A stretch of 64,000 bases of DNA, taken from positions 95,869,324-95,933,323 of the forward strand of contig NC_085046.1 of assembly GCF_963662255.1 (NCBI RefSeq), written 5' to 3'. Under the pieces are notes generated by a model. That model had not been told where the DNA came from. It did no database searches and worked only from the letters and a program-made list of their open reading frames with translations. Source of the stretch: Cinclus cinclus. Its lineage: Eukaryota > Chordata > Aves > Passeriformes > Cinclidae. Numbering within the stretch: position 1 is the first letter of the stretch; each line of letters opens with the position of its first letter. The translations under genes were made by a program, and so were the position numbers. Shown piece after piece: positions 13,301-27,273 of this stretch.

Positions 13301-16300
13301 TTCTGATCTATCAATTTAAAGGACTATCCAGTATTGTAGTTTAGAATGGATATTTAAAGGATGCCACAGATATTAAAAGGAATTTTAGGGATTTACCCAT
13401 ATTTTTTATTTAGAATTTCATTCAGTAATTGGTATAACTGGTGCCACTAACACCTATTGCAGAGGAACTCATCACTGGTATTTGTAGAATTCCAGGTGGG
13501 ACAAAGGGAGAAAGACAAGCATATAGTGCTTTGTTTTGTTTTAATTTTGATTTGCTTTGCTTCAAGATTAAGGGGGGAAACCCCTTATACTGCTACATTA
13601 GTCTGACAAGCTAAGATGTGTTTTACCATTAATGATAGGCTACAAATCAAATTAGTGCCTCCAGAGCAAACTTAAATTCAGGATTAGACTTGTTTTAAAG
13701 ATTTTGCTCGGTTTCCCTAAGGAGTGGTAGGACACAAGCATGATGATTACTTCTAAAAGTAAAGGAAAATTGTATTGCTCCTATTTTAGACCAGACTTGT
13801 ACCAAGCATTTCACTGTTTATTGCCAATGCACAGGGAGTGCTGTGGCTTCAGATGAACCAAAACAAGACATACAGGAATTCATTATAACATACTCAAATT
13901 AACTAATTTCTTCTGGAAGCAATTACTGGTGATCTTAAATAAAGGCCCTGAGCCCATGGAATACGCAGGTAAGTGTCATCAAAAAGCAAATTCACAATAT
14001 CCACTTAAGGAATTTATTGAAAAGATGCCAGGATACAATTGGAAGCACTGGGGAAAGAACAGTTATGTTTTGAAAGCTAAAATTCTACTCGAGTACTTTA
14101 GTAACAGGTAGCATTAGCCTAAATCACATCAAATTCTATTTTGAATCATGAATATCATACTCGTCATTTAACTTCTAATGAGATCTGGAGAGGTGAACAT
14201 AGAAAAGGTTTCTTCTACCTGATCTGAAGGAGTGGGGAGAATGAAGTTTTTTAATTGGTCGCTCAGAAAAAAAGAGCATTGTTCTCCACTCTCCCATCAC
14301 CAAGAAAAAACATCATCTAAGCAAGGAGAAGCTGTAAATCTGAATCTATTTTGGACAGGCAGCCTTTGAATGTGGCCCATCTGTGCCCTTGGTGGGTGTT
14401 AAGAGTCACAGAGATATTGGCAAATTGTTAAAACTCCTACTATCATTGTTGGGAAAGAAAATTACTTAGAAACCCTCAGGAAGGGGTACATGTCAGATAA
14501 TAGATATCTCAGTGAAACTGTAAAGATACCAGACAGGGCTTGCCTCAGACAACCAGCTGGTTATAACAGCAGTTATCATTTTGCAGCTGTATAAATAAGG
14601 TGTCTAATCCTTCCCAATCATCAGAAAAAAAAAAAAACCATGAGTATTTTATTGTGGATCTGTGCTCATATTCTGGTGGTGAACATGGCACAGACACATG
14701 AATATACTCAAGTTTGAGCTGAGTTAGTTTAAAAAGGATCTGACCTGTAAATCTGCTATCTTAAATAGCATAGTTCATTGAAAACAAATGTCTTTATGAC
14801 ATTTAATTAGATCAAGAAAAGAATTAGCAGATACCAATTTTATCCTTGTCTAATGAAAAAAGTTCATTTCAAAAGTAAATAAAATTTCAGTTTAAAGACT
14901 CCTAGGTGAAGCTTTAAAGAAAGAGATGCTATGAGAACTGAAAAAGTAGGATTCAAGACATGAGTGGTGAATGTTTTCCCTCTTAAATATAATTTTTTTT
15001 TAATTCATCTCCTCATTCACTATTTAATTGTTATGTCTTCAATTTACCCCTATTTCTTGACCATACCCAAACCCAGTTTTTAATGGAAAGGTAAAATAAA
15101 GGTATAAAACTAGAAGAGCATGCTATGACACAATTATATGCCATATTAAGGTAAAAGTGTATTGGTGATCTGAGAAAAGGTCACTGCTGTACACAAATGC
15201 ATTAACATAAGCACAAAAACTAAAAATGAAGTGAGGCTTTTTATTTTGTGTTTTGACTCTTTCTGTCTGAAGGGTATCCAAATGAGAATTTTAAGTTCAC
15301 TGAGAATGACCTCTAACAGGAATACTTGTTGAAGTCATAGCATTAGCTATTAGCATTGACACAACCTAATGAATTAGATGGCAGACCAAGAAATTCTTCT
15401 CATCTTTGTCTTGCGCACTTGCACTACTAATTGTTAGGATTATTCACCCTTGCTTTGCTTGTTCATTTACACAAAAGGTGAGCAGTATGAACCCACACCA
15501 TAAAAATGGGGATAAATTCTCTGTTTGAACCTGCACCATGAACTCCCAAGAAAACTTCTCAAGAGCATTTTATCATCGCACTCCAAAGCTTTCCTTAACT
15601 CAGCACATAGTAAGCTTAGAGCATTTGCTTCCTTGGCTCCTATGTTAGAAAATAGATATCAGAATTGCCTCTTTCCTGCAGAGCCTTCTCTGCAAGCCGC
15701 TACATGAATTTTCTCTCTCTCCCTGCAGACATCCTGCCTTTGTGAGGCAGCACAGTGTGTTTCTAAGACCCCATCTATTAATGACCTAGAAAAGGAGTGT
15801 GCTGACCTTCGTTTAAACTTGGCAACAAGATGTTTCCAGATGCACTTGTCCTACCTAAGCTAAAAAAAGAGCACAGCTTCTCAACTCAGTGGGCGGAAGG
15901 CTGATAGGTGACTGAGCCGTCAGAGGCACCACTGAAGGTAGGCAGGCACTCTGCAGGGCTGTGCTGAGCTCTCAGACACCTTTGCTGCCCATCACAAGCA
16001 GCACTGACAAACTTCAAATGGGGCTGGTGAAGACCTGCACTGTCAGAGGGCTTCATCAGAGATACTGTGGCAAAAATACTTGCAGGTCTTCCGAAAACTC
16101 TGCCAGTCTCTTTTAAGCACAAAAACACGCAGTGGCAGGAGCTCGCACTGTGCTACCTGACACTGTGGCACTACAGTCTGGTCTTGGAGGGAAGGGAAAA
16201 ACATTTTGAAAGATTATTTAAGTCTGTGCCATCACAACTCTCCTGCAGTCTAGGCATAAAAGTATAGTCTTCTTTCAAGCTGGACTAAGGCTGAAGTTGT

Positions 16301-19300
16301 AATTTAGCTTGAAGAGAATCAAGTTATTGGATAAACAGATCCAGCTTTCAGAATCAACTCCATTCCTGACCTTGTGTGATGTATCTCCAGCTGTTCACCC
16401 CATCCCTGTAAGACCAGCTACATTTTGTGGAACATTTTCTTAATAAAATACCCATTTGGAAGGGATTTTACTCCACGTTTCTCACTTCAGCTTTAGAAGC
16501 CTGACCTAAACACATATTTGTTTTATTTCGTGTCTAAGGAGACTTAATTTTCAGAAAATACTCCACAAAAAAACATATTTTTCACTTTCTGCAAAGCTTT
16601 GTCCTTGTACTGCAAATACAGAAAAAGTGGGACAGATGCTGATTGTTTTCCCCCAAGATGAAATGAAAACCAGCAAAATAAAAACTTGTTGAACTGAGGC
16701 ATAAAACAACCCCTGTCTCTAGGAAATTAAATGTCTCCTTCACATTCTCTATTTTTTTCTGAATGCTTTTATTAGCACCTTTTTTTATAAGTAGTATTCT
16801 TGTGGGTGATTTAGAATTCTGAGGCATTCACTGTTAATAGTTACAAAATGAATAAAGGAACAAAGAAATACCTTTCTCGTGTCTTGTAATAGAGACCAAA
16901 TTGGGGTGAGGATGGGGGGAAGGAAATGGTAGAAGAAAAATACTGAAGTAGAACACCTATATTTTCACTCACAAAACATTATTCCTCTAAGGACAAGAAA
17001 ATTCAGTTCTTCCACCTTTTTTTTTAATAATGGCTAACTTTAACAAAAGTGAATTCTCAATACAATTTTATGAGATTCCACTCATATTGAGATAATCATT
17101 ACCAACATGAAGGAAATAATCTTAGACTATTACCATAACAATTCTGAATTTGCTTCTCTCAATAACTCCAGTTTATTAAAGTCCTAGGAATATATCAAAA
17201 GCTGGTAATCACAAGGAAAAGGCACATATTTTCAAGAAGAATATGCTGCCTGTGTTATCTCACATTATAGACTACACTGAAGATAAAACAAATATGCTTT
17301 AATTACTTAAATAAGGACAGATTTTTTTTTTATTATCAGAAGGCAAGTAAAACTATCCTATGTCTATATGAAATATATTAAGCATATTTGTGCACCAAAT
17401 CCATCTTTCACCCAAATTTTCTGTAACCTCCCATTAAAAGCAGCATAGTAGGGCACAGAACTTAAGGACAACAATCAGTACAGATTGATTGTCACACCAC
17501 AGTTCTATCTACTAGAACTCACTGAAGAAATTAAATTATTGTGTGGCATGTTATCTTCCCATTGTTCATCTCTCTTCATAGGTTTTTTGGGGTTTTTTAT
17601 CAGTAGATTACTGAGAGAGCATAACCCTATTCATATGTGTACGTCCACATTTGGGAAAAGAAAGAGAAGAAGAAAACCTGCCAAATAATTCCTTGGAAAG
17701 AAAATAAAATTAAAGTTAATCAACTAGAAACAAGATTCGGTACAGTCCACCTTTAATTTTTCTCCCTGAATGCAGCCAAAAATATTACATGAGGCAAAAT
17801 TTCCTAAAGGACTAAAGGCTTTGACAAGATAAGTGCTCAAACACAGAAAAAGGACAAATACTGCTTCTGCATGTTTAAGGTCAGCTTATGTAATAGACCA
17901 TATAGGAAATTGTTTAATGTAAGTACACAGGTACTGGACACATTCAAAAAGCATTTTCTTTGCATTTACCTACTTAGAAATCACTGTTTGGACTCACCAT
18001 TTTTAAACGACAGATTCAGGCATTACTATAATGGCAGCTGTGTATATAACCTGCTTGTGCAGGAACTGTATCCCTTGGAGTTTTTAAGACCTTTTTGGGG
18101 CTGCTCAGAAGATTTTGTGTGTGAAGTGCTGAAATGCTCAGAGTGCTGAAATGACCCTTTCTTAATAGGGTCTCGAACAGGCAACCCCAAAATCAGGAAT
18201 TATACCCTACTTCCTCCCATTTCAGCAGCCTTCAGCCTCACTGCTTTCTTTGTCCCAGGATTGCCTTTCTTTCAGTGTGGCTGAAGCCTGTGTTTGTGTA
18301 ACTTATTTTTTTCAGTGAGCAAACCCATGTCTGGTACAGTCTGAAAATGGCCCTTACCAGAGCTCTCATTTGCCAGAACATTCTGGAAGAAAAGAAAAGA
18401 ATGGGAAACAGGGGCATCTCTTTTCTCCAGTGAAGCTTTGCTCTATCCTTTTGCAGTTGCAAACAGATCTTTGAATGGCATTAAGGTCAGCAGCTGAAGA
18501 AGACAAGTGTCATCCCAAGCCCCCTCACTCACCTCCATGTGGTCATTTACAACCACATCAGTAAAAATACAATAATAACTGTGCACATTTTTCTCATTCA
18601 GAATTTCTTTTTTATTTAAATCAAGAACGCCAATATACCCCAAGTGGATGTACAGCAAAAGGGAACATTTTAACACAAAAAATGTACTACGGTTGATTTG
18701 CTGCTCTTGTGAAATGTATTACTATCTGGACAAATGTCAACACATTGGTTCAAAAAAGACATTTTCAAAGGGAAATAACTCATATTTTAATTATTCTTGC
18801 TATTTTTTATATCACCTACATATGGAAAAAAAAGGGAAAAAATAATACTTCAGAGAGGGAGGACTTCAAAAAGAAATTATCTATTAAAGCCATCTGCTCC
18901 ACTGTAAATCATTTTCCTCTAATAGCTGCTAGTTAAAGTATATTTTAATTCAAAATTACAAAACTTAAGAATGGTGGGGGTCAGGATATCAGGTAGATAA
19001 CAAAAATATATATTTATGGTTTTTTATTGATGATTTAAACAATGAAAGTAGATAAATAGTTTGAGTCCTGTTAATTATTTTTTTAAATCTGTCTTTCATA
19101 AACATTTTACCTTATCCAGCCTTGAGTCAAGAATGACTTCAAGGGATTAGGATGAAAGTCTGCTGACTTCTTAACTGAAATGTTAGTGATACTTCCCTAG
19201 ATGCTGACTGCATTCAAGAACAAAGTATGCCTTCAGAGTACTTTGCATAGGAAAAGTGGAATGCAGTAGTATAATAATCAGAGCCTCAGCAGGGTATTGA

Positions 19301-22300
19301 GAAGCATGTCTAAATACTGAGGTAGTAAAAATGTTTTTCACATTCAGATGTGAAAGAAGAAATAAACTCATCCTCTAGATAAACAGACAGATAGCTGAGC
19401 TGTCAAAGTCAATTCTTTTCCAAATGCTTCTATCTGTCTTCAGTAAAATAAAAGGAGTGAATATGGGTATAGGGTGGAACATTGCTCTGAATTCTCATCT
19501 GCATTTCTAAGGAAGAAAGGCTAAAAATATAGAAAAAATACTGTTACAAAATCTTTCCAAGCAAAATGTAAACTATTTCTACATCAAAATCTGCTTCTTT
19601 TCAAGATTGAAGAAGTTTGAGAATTTCTCACTGCCTTAAATTTAAAATTCAGTAACAAGTGTTTTTGCTAAATATTAATCTTTGGAAAGAAGGACGTCAA
19701 CAGGAAATGAAACCTGCCTTGTCCTATAAATCTTCATCAAGGAGGCTCTTCAGTACCGCCATAAAATTCTTGAAGACTACCTTTGCATTAATTTCATATT
19801 TTAGGAAGTATTTCTAAGCATAAGCTTCCATTTTAATAGTTAGCCCAGTGACATAGTAGAGTTGAGGTTATAGTAAATTAATGTCTTTTTTAGCCTTCAA
19901 CTCCTGACTTCCTAAGCAGTCCTGAACCTCCTGAGTAAAGAAGTCATGTTTTATACAATGTCCTTATGCTGGATGTTCCTCTATCTGCATTCCTGCTCAG
20001 CTTCGTACCTGATCCCATCATTCTGCACATATGAGGAATAAACAATTCTTTTCACACACACAAAAAAAAAAACTGTGTTATGTAGAAAACTTATGTAGAC
20101 CTAGACTTTCATGAAAATCTGTGGAAACTCTGGAAAAATTACTCTTCAGTAATAAGAAAGTTTTAATAAGAATCAATCACAGTAGCATTCCATATGTGCT
20201 CTATTTTTATCTATTAACTTAATAGGATATAATATGAGCTATTTTTCAAATGAGTAGGTGGATTATTAACTGTCCATATTAATCTGAAAAAGGTAATAGT
20301 TGATTTCTGCTTCCTGAAGTTTTATGAGCAGCACATTTTGATTTGTGGAGTAGGAGGCCACACTATTTTTCTCATTTCTTGCTTTACATATCATTATCTA
20401 CCAAAAGCAGAAATAAACTCATTAGGTTTTCTGTTGAGATCACTTCAGAAATCATATTTAATATTTATTTCTTTCTTAGACATTTGTACTTTGCTTATTT
20501 AATTAAAAGTCTCTTTATAGAAAGCAAGTCAACACCCCCTTAGATACCCAAACCAACAACCACACACAAAGAAAAAGACAACTGCTGACAAGATACTACT
20601 AACTTGTTCAAAAAGGAACTCCAAATGGTTTCCATAACATTTTAAATATCTCACTTAATACAAATAAATATTAATGTAAGAATCAATAAATTAAACAACA
20701 AGCATTTAATAAGGCAGACTTAGGCATAATAGATGAAGTACAACTATCACTGAGGAAAGGAGCTTTAAAATAATCTTCCCAGAGAGAAAAATTCTTACTC
20801 AATATTTTTTTGGGAGAGAACCTTAATGACAGCAAATAAGGTAGAGTGATTACACAGACATCTGTATAAGTAAATTCTAACTCAAAGATATACATACAAT
20901 TATAAATACATATAATAATAAATATTCCTAATAATATTCCTTCTAATAATAATAAATATCCCAAATTAATTGAAATTGCTTGACCTTATGCCCTGATTTT
21001 ATGTTGCTTACAACTAATATCCCTAGAAGGAAACACACTCCAAGACAAGTGCCCTGCTGAAGTACAAGTTGTTCTCTGGGACATCTGTAGTGCTTCACAG
21101 TACCACAAGTGATTGATAGCTTTGCCCTGCTGCAGTGACTTTGTGGCTGGAAGTGCATGTGATTGTCATAAGTCATTGTACCAAATGCTTCTTGCAAAGT
21201 CGAGCAGGAATCTGGTTCTCCAGTGGGTACAGTTTGAAAGAGCCCACAGACCTCTGAGAGTACTAAGCATCCATCAACAACAAGCAAGAAAGCAAGCAGA
21301 CGTAAAAACAGAGGCTTTTAGATATCGGAAATGTAAGTTTTTCACTAGACACATGAATATTTCAGCAGTGTAAATACACATTTAATGCACATATATGTCT
21401 ATGTGCAGGGAGATAGGTGTGCAGTAATGTCATATACCTGATTTACTATTTGATGTATATTTAACTTTAGATATAGAAATGGCCTCCAGTCAGTGACTCA
21501 TTTTTACTACTTCCTATGGGAAGATAGGAATATTGTTTTATCCTCTATTTGACAGCATTTAGCATTTCCTCATAATTATCAGATAGAATTTGAACTTTGG
21601 ACAAGGTAGTTTTTCTTTTACAACTTAAAAGGTAACATTTGAAAGAATTATTTTCTTTTTCCCCCATCCAGAAGAGATGAGATTACCATGAGATTAGTAA
21701 AAATTAAACATTGGGGATTTCTGACACTGATTTATTTCCCCTTTGGTTACAGTCTGTGAAAAAGATATATACATTTACTGAAGATTTAGAGCAGATGAAC
21801 CTTTTAAAGCCAGTGTAATCAAAATTAATAATAACTCTGAAGAGTGGATTTATATGTATTCCAAATAGGAGTATGACTTTAAGACACCTGCAGTTTTCTT
21901 GTAGCTTATTAATCTAATGTCAGTAAAGGCAATGTCTCCTATAAAATAGGAAGTACTATCACTCAGTTTTAGTATATTTCACAGAATTTACTGTGTAATC
22001 ATAAATACCTTTAATAAGTGGTTGGCAAATTAGAAAATTTTACATTACATTACCATCTATTTAAAGCCATTAATCCATTCAAGCAGGTACATAGTATGAT
22101 TTTAGTTTTAACAAAAATTAGAAAATTACTATTGCAAGATAGTACACTGAAACCAGTAAACAAACAAATATGCCATTTAATAGTGCTCTATAACGAAATG
22201 CATTTTTTCAGGTCCAAATCATAAATTGCATTGTTTTCATGGTATTGGTTTTCTTATCATGACTACTCATTTTGTGTGGCTTAACATAATACACCTAAAC

Positions 22301-25300
22301 CAGCAGTGTTGGACTCGAGAATGCAGTAGACAGTACTGCTGCAGGAAACAAATATAAACCACTACTCCCCAAATCTATGGCAAAGACGCTGGGACTAAAA
22401 ACGGGAAAAATGTGGTTCCTCTCCTTGAAGCATAGAGATTGGTGCAGCTTTGAAAACACTACTATAAAATATGACATGACCAAAACAGGTTTTCTCCTTT
22501 GTTTAATAATATGATTGTTTCTATCATATCTCCTTCTTTAGCCTGGTTTGGCAGCACCTATTCCTATTGCTTTTTAAATGCTCGTGTAGAGCTCCCTGTA
22601 ATACACTTGTTAATCAGCAGACATTTCTAAAACAATGTAAATGCTGTCAGTTTTCTAGAAAACTCTAAGAAACATTCTTTTTCAACAAGTTGGAAAATAC
22701 AGACTAATAGAAGCAAAGCATCTAATAAAGTCTTTAGGATACCATAAATAATCAAGCAGGATCTAATATTAAACACTAATATTTTGTGTTTTGCTTTATG
22801 CTAATTTTAAGCAAACAGGATTATATGCCTTATGAAGAAGATAATTAATGAAGCTTTAGAGGGAAATAAAAGAAAAGCAGCAGAAGAGGAAATTAAAATT
22901 TTAATTTCAAGATGCTACTTACTTTTCTTCCTTATCTACACAATGTTAACCTAAATATGCAAAATTCAGTGAGAACAAAACAAAACAGATTGAGTTACTG
23001 GAAATATTATTTTGCTTCTGTAGGTGAGTTTAATTTACAATTTCCTAGAAAGTAATCAGAAAGATTTCACATAATAGTTTTAACACCAATGTAGCCTAGA
23101 AGACTGTTAAACTGCTGATATCTCCATTGTGGAAGTTACACCTCTCTCAGATCTGCAGTGGTGACAGGTGAAATTACCTGATTTTAGTGCAAAGTGAGAC
23201 TTCTCTGTTTAAAACACAGGGTATTCTCCTCTGCCTTTCTCATAGGGATGTTACACCTGGGCTTTTTGCTTGTCTCTAAGAAAGTCATAACTCACTGAAG
23301 AAAGATACACAGTCTCCAAGTGACCATCTCCATTTTCTGACCATCTCAGTCTAAACAGAATGGACACTTCATGCTGAGCAAGCTGGTCCAACCACACACT
23401 GCCCCACACAAGTGAGACTTAACAATGAATGCCATCAAAGGAAGAATTGGTACCCTTGGCAACTGTAGCAGGATACACAGCAGAAGAAATTGGATTATAC
23501 AGATTTATGATTTTTTGTCTCATTTCTGATTTTGAGCGGCTTTGCTGAGTTCTTTTGTTAGTTAGCTGCTTGTTTTTCTCCTTGCTGAGCACCTATGGGG
23601 TCCTGTGCTAAGGAGAACAAGCCATGGTAAATGTATAAGTAGCTATTTTCATGGGCATCTGTCCTACTGATACAACATAAATGTGACAGAGATAGATACA
23701 TATACACAGTTATATATTATATACAGTTAGTTGTCAATTGCTTAGGAGCACCTTTGTTTTTCCTGAAATTTTGCTGTCACTCTGAACTTTGCCAGTTGAA
23801 TTGGCTAATACCTCTGAAGTACCTGAAGAGAACTACAAATTCTGTTATACATGGAAAAATTCTTACACAGTTCTAATGACAAGCCATTACACTAATTGAA
23901 AGGAAAACTAAAAAAAAAAAAAAAAAGTCTAAGTTGCTGACTAGTAAAGGGTCTAACTTTAGTCATTGTTGCATTGTAGCAAAACCAAAATATTATACAT
24001 TATAAAAATATTTATCTGGTACTTCAATTTTTTTGAGTAAAACAAAAACAATTAGGGAAAAAATAGTTTTTCTGGGGTTTTCATCCCATTAGTTGCTCTT
24101 TTTCCTGATGTGATTTAACTTTCTACCAGATTTCAGATACAGACATTCGGAAATACAGTGCTGGGAAACTGGTCTTTAACCATATTAACCTTTACATATA
24201 TATTAGATTTCAATCCCAGGGGAAAAAAAAAAAAAACAAACAAAACCTGTGAACTTCTGCAAGTTAATAGAAAGTATAGGAAATTCTATGCTTTTTAAGA
24301 GAAAAGGCATTTATGCTTCTCTAAAGCAAGTAATAAAGGCATATAGTTACCATTTTCCTCACTTACTTTGCAGTGTCATAACTACATTAAGGAATTACCA
24401 AAAAATAATGGAAAAATCTCTTTAGTACAGCTAGGGCTATACTGAGCCAAATCACTGAAATTCTATACAGCAGAAAAAAACCTACAGGAAAAAACTTACA
24501 ATGTTCATGTACTTTCTTTCTCTCTGGTACTCTATGGGGGCAAGCAGTTTAAACTACATAACATCATTTGTTACCTGTACCTCTTATCTGTTACCTGTTA
24601 AAGTTACCTGTAACATCATCTGAAGTTTAAAATTCTGAACTGATTTAATGAAATTTATGGCTATCTCATCTCATTGCTTTGCCTATTTATATACAAGTGT
24701 TTAGAGTGCAAATGGCTATTTAAACTACTCTTTTAAATTCTTAGTTGCCATAAAAATGTACTTTGAAATACCTAACTGAAGTATTTGTGGAATGAAAAAT
24801 AAAGGAAAGTTCTTTAAAGTTTCAGTCTGTTAAGAAGGTCTGTACAAACTAGCTAGAGAAGGTGAATTATTTTTGAGGGGTTTTCAGAATTTTTCAGATG
24901 AAGTTCTCAGAAAAAAAAACAACTTAGCAATAACTAAGTATTATAGAATTGTTTTATACTGAACTGGGCTGGAAGCCCTGAGAGGCTTTTTGATTCATTT
25001 TTAAAGGAAATTTATTTCCTGCTGCAAATAGATGAGAACCAGCTCCAGAGAGAAACTTCCTTTAACCTGGTAAATAGAAATGAGATGAGATATTGTTTCA
25101 ATCACCACTTAAACTCTTTGTGTGGGTGGACACAATGCAGTTATGTACAGCTTGACCTGGAACTGTTGCTCTTGAAGATTGAAAACAAGTGCACCACTTA
25201 AAGTCATATATTGTACCAGGCAGCAGCAGCAGCCAGATCACAGAGGGCCCCTTCAAACAGCTCTATATGGTGACAACAGACCTGCTCTTTCTCTCTTATC

Positions 25301-25432
25301 CAGCAGGACACATCTGAAGAATCTCTGTTTGAATCATGGAAGATATGACGGAGTGAATTCAGAGAGGCCAAGCCAGGGGTATACAAAAAGGGATAGAATT
25401 TTTGTAGCTGCCATTTTTCTTCTGATTTACAG
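10327..25432. other. Long AT-rich stretch without identified gene or mobile element
   Basis: About 15 kb in which no CR1, LTR, SINE or coding exon could be recognised. It contains only low-complexity patches: an AAT-rich patch near 20916-20960, an A17 run at 23910, an A14 run at 24223, and a short CAG run at 25219-25232. Somewhat GC-richer patches near 15.9-16.2 kb and 21.0-21.3 kb carry frames of 80-114 codons, but these show no recognisable domain. Old, diverged repeats below the level of recognition by eye are likely. Confidence 0.5.
23910..23926. repeat. Poly(A) run, 17 A
   Basis: An uninterrupted A17 tract. No retrocopy or SINE body was recognised upstream, so it is listed as a simple homopolymer rather than an insertion tail. 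Confidence 0.9.
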
Positions 25433-25459
25433 AGCTTTACAGTTTGATACTGTAAAGCT
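25433..25459. repeat. Perfect 11-bp inverted repeat with 5-nt loop
   Basis: The arms 'agctttacagt' (25433-25443) and 'actgtaaagct' (25449-25459) are exact reverse complements, separated by 'ttgat'. Beyond one mismatch the pairing extends two more base pairs. The stem is too short for a typical microRNA precursor, and no flanking transposon ends were found. Function unknown. Confidence 0.9.
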
Positions 25460-25907
25460 GTGAACCCACAAAGGCTGCTGCTCACCTCTGTATGGCTGCC
25501 AGGTGTATCTTCTCAGAAGTATAGCTACACCAGGCTTTCTTGTTCCTCTCACCGTTCCCTTCCCAGTATGATGGCAATACTGAACAAAGACCACCAAGGT
25601 TTATACCTCAAGTTTGTAATATATAGTGTTTTCCTACAGTCACAGTCAAGAATGTTAGGTGTAACATGGGAATCACCTGTGAAAAAAATTGTTGTGTTTT
25701 CTGAGAGTGTGAGATAGAGAGAAAGGCTCCCAGAGCTTCACATGGAAATAGTTTCCTCATTGCACAACATGAGGAGAGCCAATACACCTGGCAAAAAAAA
25801 TCCTCAAAACTATTTGTGCATATTAAGAAAAGCTGTTCATAGTTTGATTTTCAAATAAAAATTAGGTAGAAACCAAAAATTACCTGCCAGTGCACTGAAG
25901 CCCACTA

Positions 25908-27172
25908 ATAGAATCATAGAATCACTACAGTTGTAAAAGACCTCTAAGACTATCAAAAATAACTGTTAACCCAGTACTGTCAGGGCTGCCATTAAACCAT
26001 GTCCCAAAGTGCCACATCTACAGGTCTTTTAAATACCTCCAGGGCTGGGGACTCAACCACTTCCTTGGGCAGCCTGTTCCAGTGTTTGACTATCCTTTCA
26101 GTGAAGAAATTTTTCCTAATATTCAATCAAAAATCTCCCCTGGAGCAACTTAAGGCCATTTCCTCCCATCCTGACAGTTGTTACCTGGGAGAAGAGAATG
26201 ACTATGACCCATCTCACTATGGCCTCTTTTCAGCTGGTTGTAGAGCTCAGGGTAAAAATCCCCAGCTCCCTCAGCTGCACCTCATAAGCCTATGCTCCAG
26301 ACCCCTCATCAGCTTTACTGTCTGTCTCTAGACAACTTCCAGCACCTCAATGTCTTTCTTGTGGTGAGAGGCCCAAAACTGGATGCAGGATTCAAACTGT
26401 GGCCTCACCAGTGCTGAGAACAACTGGGGGAACCGCTGCCCTGGTCCCTCTGGCCACACTATTGCTGATTCAGGGCAGGATGCCAATGGCCTCCTTGGCC
26501 ACCTGGACACACGTTGGCATGTGTTCAGCCAGCTGTTGACCAGAACCCCCGGGTTCTGTTCCACCTGGCAGTTTTCCAGCTGCTCTGACCCCAGCCTGCA
26601 GCACTGCATGTAGTTCTGACCCAGTTGCAGGACCCAGTACTCAGCCTTGTCAAATCTCGCACCATTGACCTTGGCCCACTGATCCACTTTCTGCAGATCC
26701 CACTGCAGGTTCTCCCTGCCCTCCATCAGATCAGCACTCCCGCCCATCTCGGTGTCCTCTGCAAACTGACTGAGGGAGCACTCAGTCCCCTTCGCCAGGT
26801 TGTCAATAAAGATATTGGACAGGACCAGCCCCAACTCTGGTCCTTGGCAAACTCCACAAGTGACTGGCTGCCAGATGGATGTAGTGCCATTTACCACCAC
26901 TCTGGGCCTGGCCAGACAGCCCAGGTTTTTTTACCCAGGAAAGACTATGACCACCCAAGCCATGAGCAGTCAGTTTCTCCAGGAGAATATTGTGGAAAAC
27001 AGTGTTAGAGGCTTTACTAATGTCCCAGTAGACAACTGCAGCCATTCCCTTCCCGACAGAGCAGATCACCATGTCAAAAAAGGAGATCAGATTGGTCAAG
27101 CAAGACCTTCCTTTCCTAAACCCAGCTGGGCTTGGTCCACTGGTTGTCCTGTATGCATCATGTGATGGCTGC
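25908..27172 (-). mobile_element. CR1 LINE, 5'-truncated, broken reverse transcriptase
   Basis: The longest CR1 copy in the window (about 1.27 kb, minus strand). Its 3' terminus is at the left ('tagaatcatagaatcac', the complement of the CR1 terminal repeat). Reading leftward from 27174, the first frame contains 'FRKGRSCLTNLISFFDM' and 'DISKASNTV', which match the CR1 reverse transcriptase block around the first catalytic Asp. A shift of frame near 26.88 kb leads to a second frame with 'NIFIDNLAKGTECSLS', then FAEDT (about 26765-26751) in place of the active-site FADDT, and then the 'ALVRPQFES' to 'KKDIEVLE' block. That frame ends at a stop at 26328-26330, although CR1-like sequence continues beyond. 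The frameshift, the stop and the altered active site make it inactive. Confidence 0.95.
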
Positions 27173-27217
27173 AAGAAGAAACTTCCTTACTAATGGTGAG
27201 GAGAAAAGGAAGCATGA

Positions 27218-27273
27218 AGAGCGAAAGAGAGAAAGAGAAAGAAAGAGAGAGAGAGAGAGGGAGGGAGCGAGAA
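27218..27273. repeat. Purine-rich (GA/GAAA)n simple repeat
   Basis: The plus strand is almost entirely A and G for about 55 bp (gaaagaga, agagagagag, gggagggag units). It gives rise to spurious Ser/Leu/Phe-rich minus-strand frames. It lies about 45 bp beyond the truncated 5' end of the adjacent CR1 copy. Confidence 0.92.

Noticed and set aside
13929..13971. Candidate exon ending at CAG|GTAAGT near 13969
   Set aside because: The donor is strong but no polypyrimidine tract and acceptor lie at a suitable distance upstream, and the frame is short.
26383..27165. Plus-strand frames of 76-127 codons
   Set aside because: They are antisense shadows of the minus-strand CR1 reverse transcriptase fragment.
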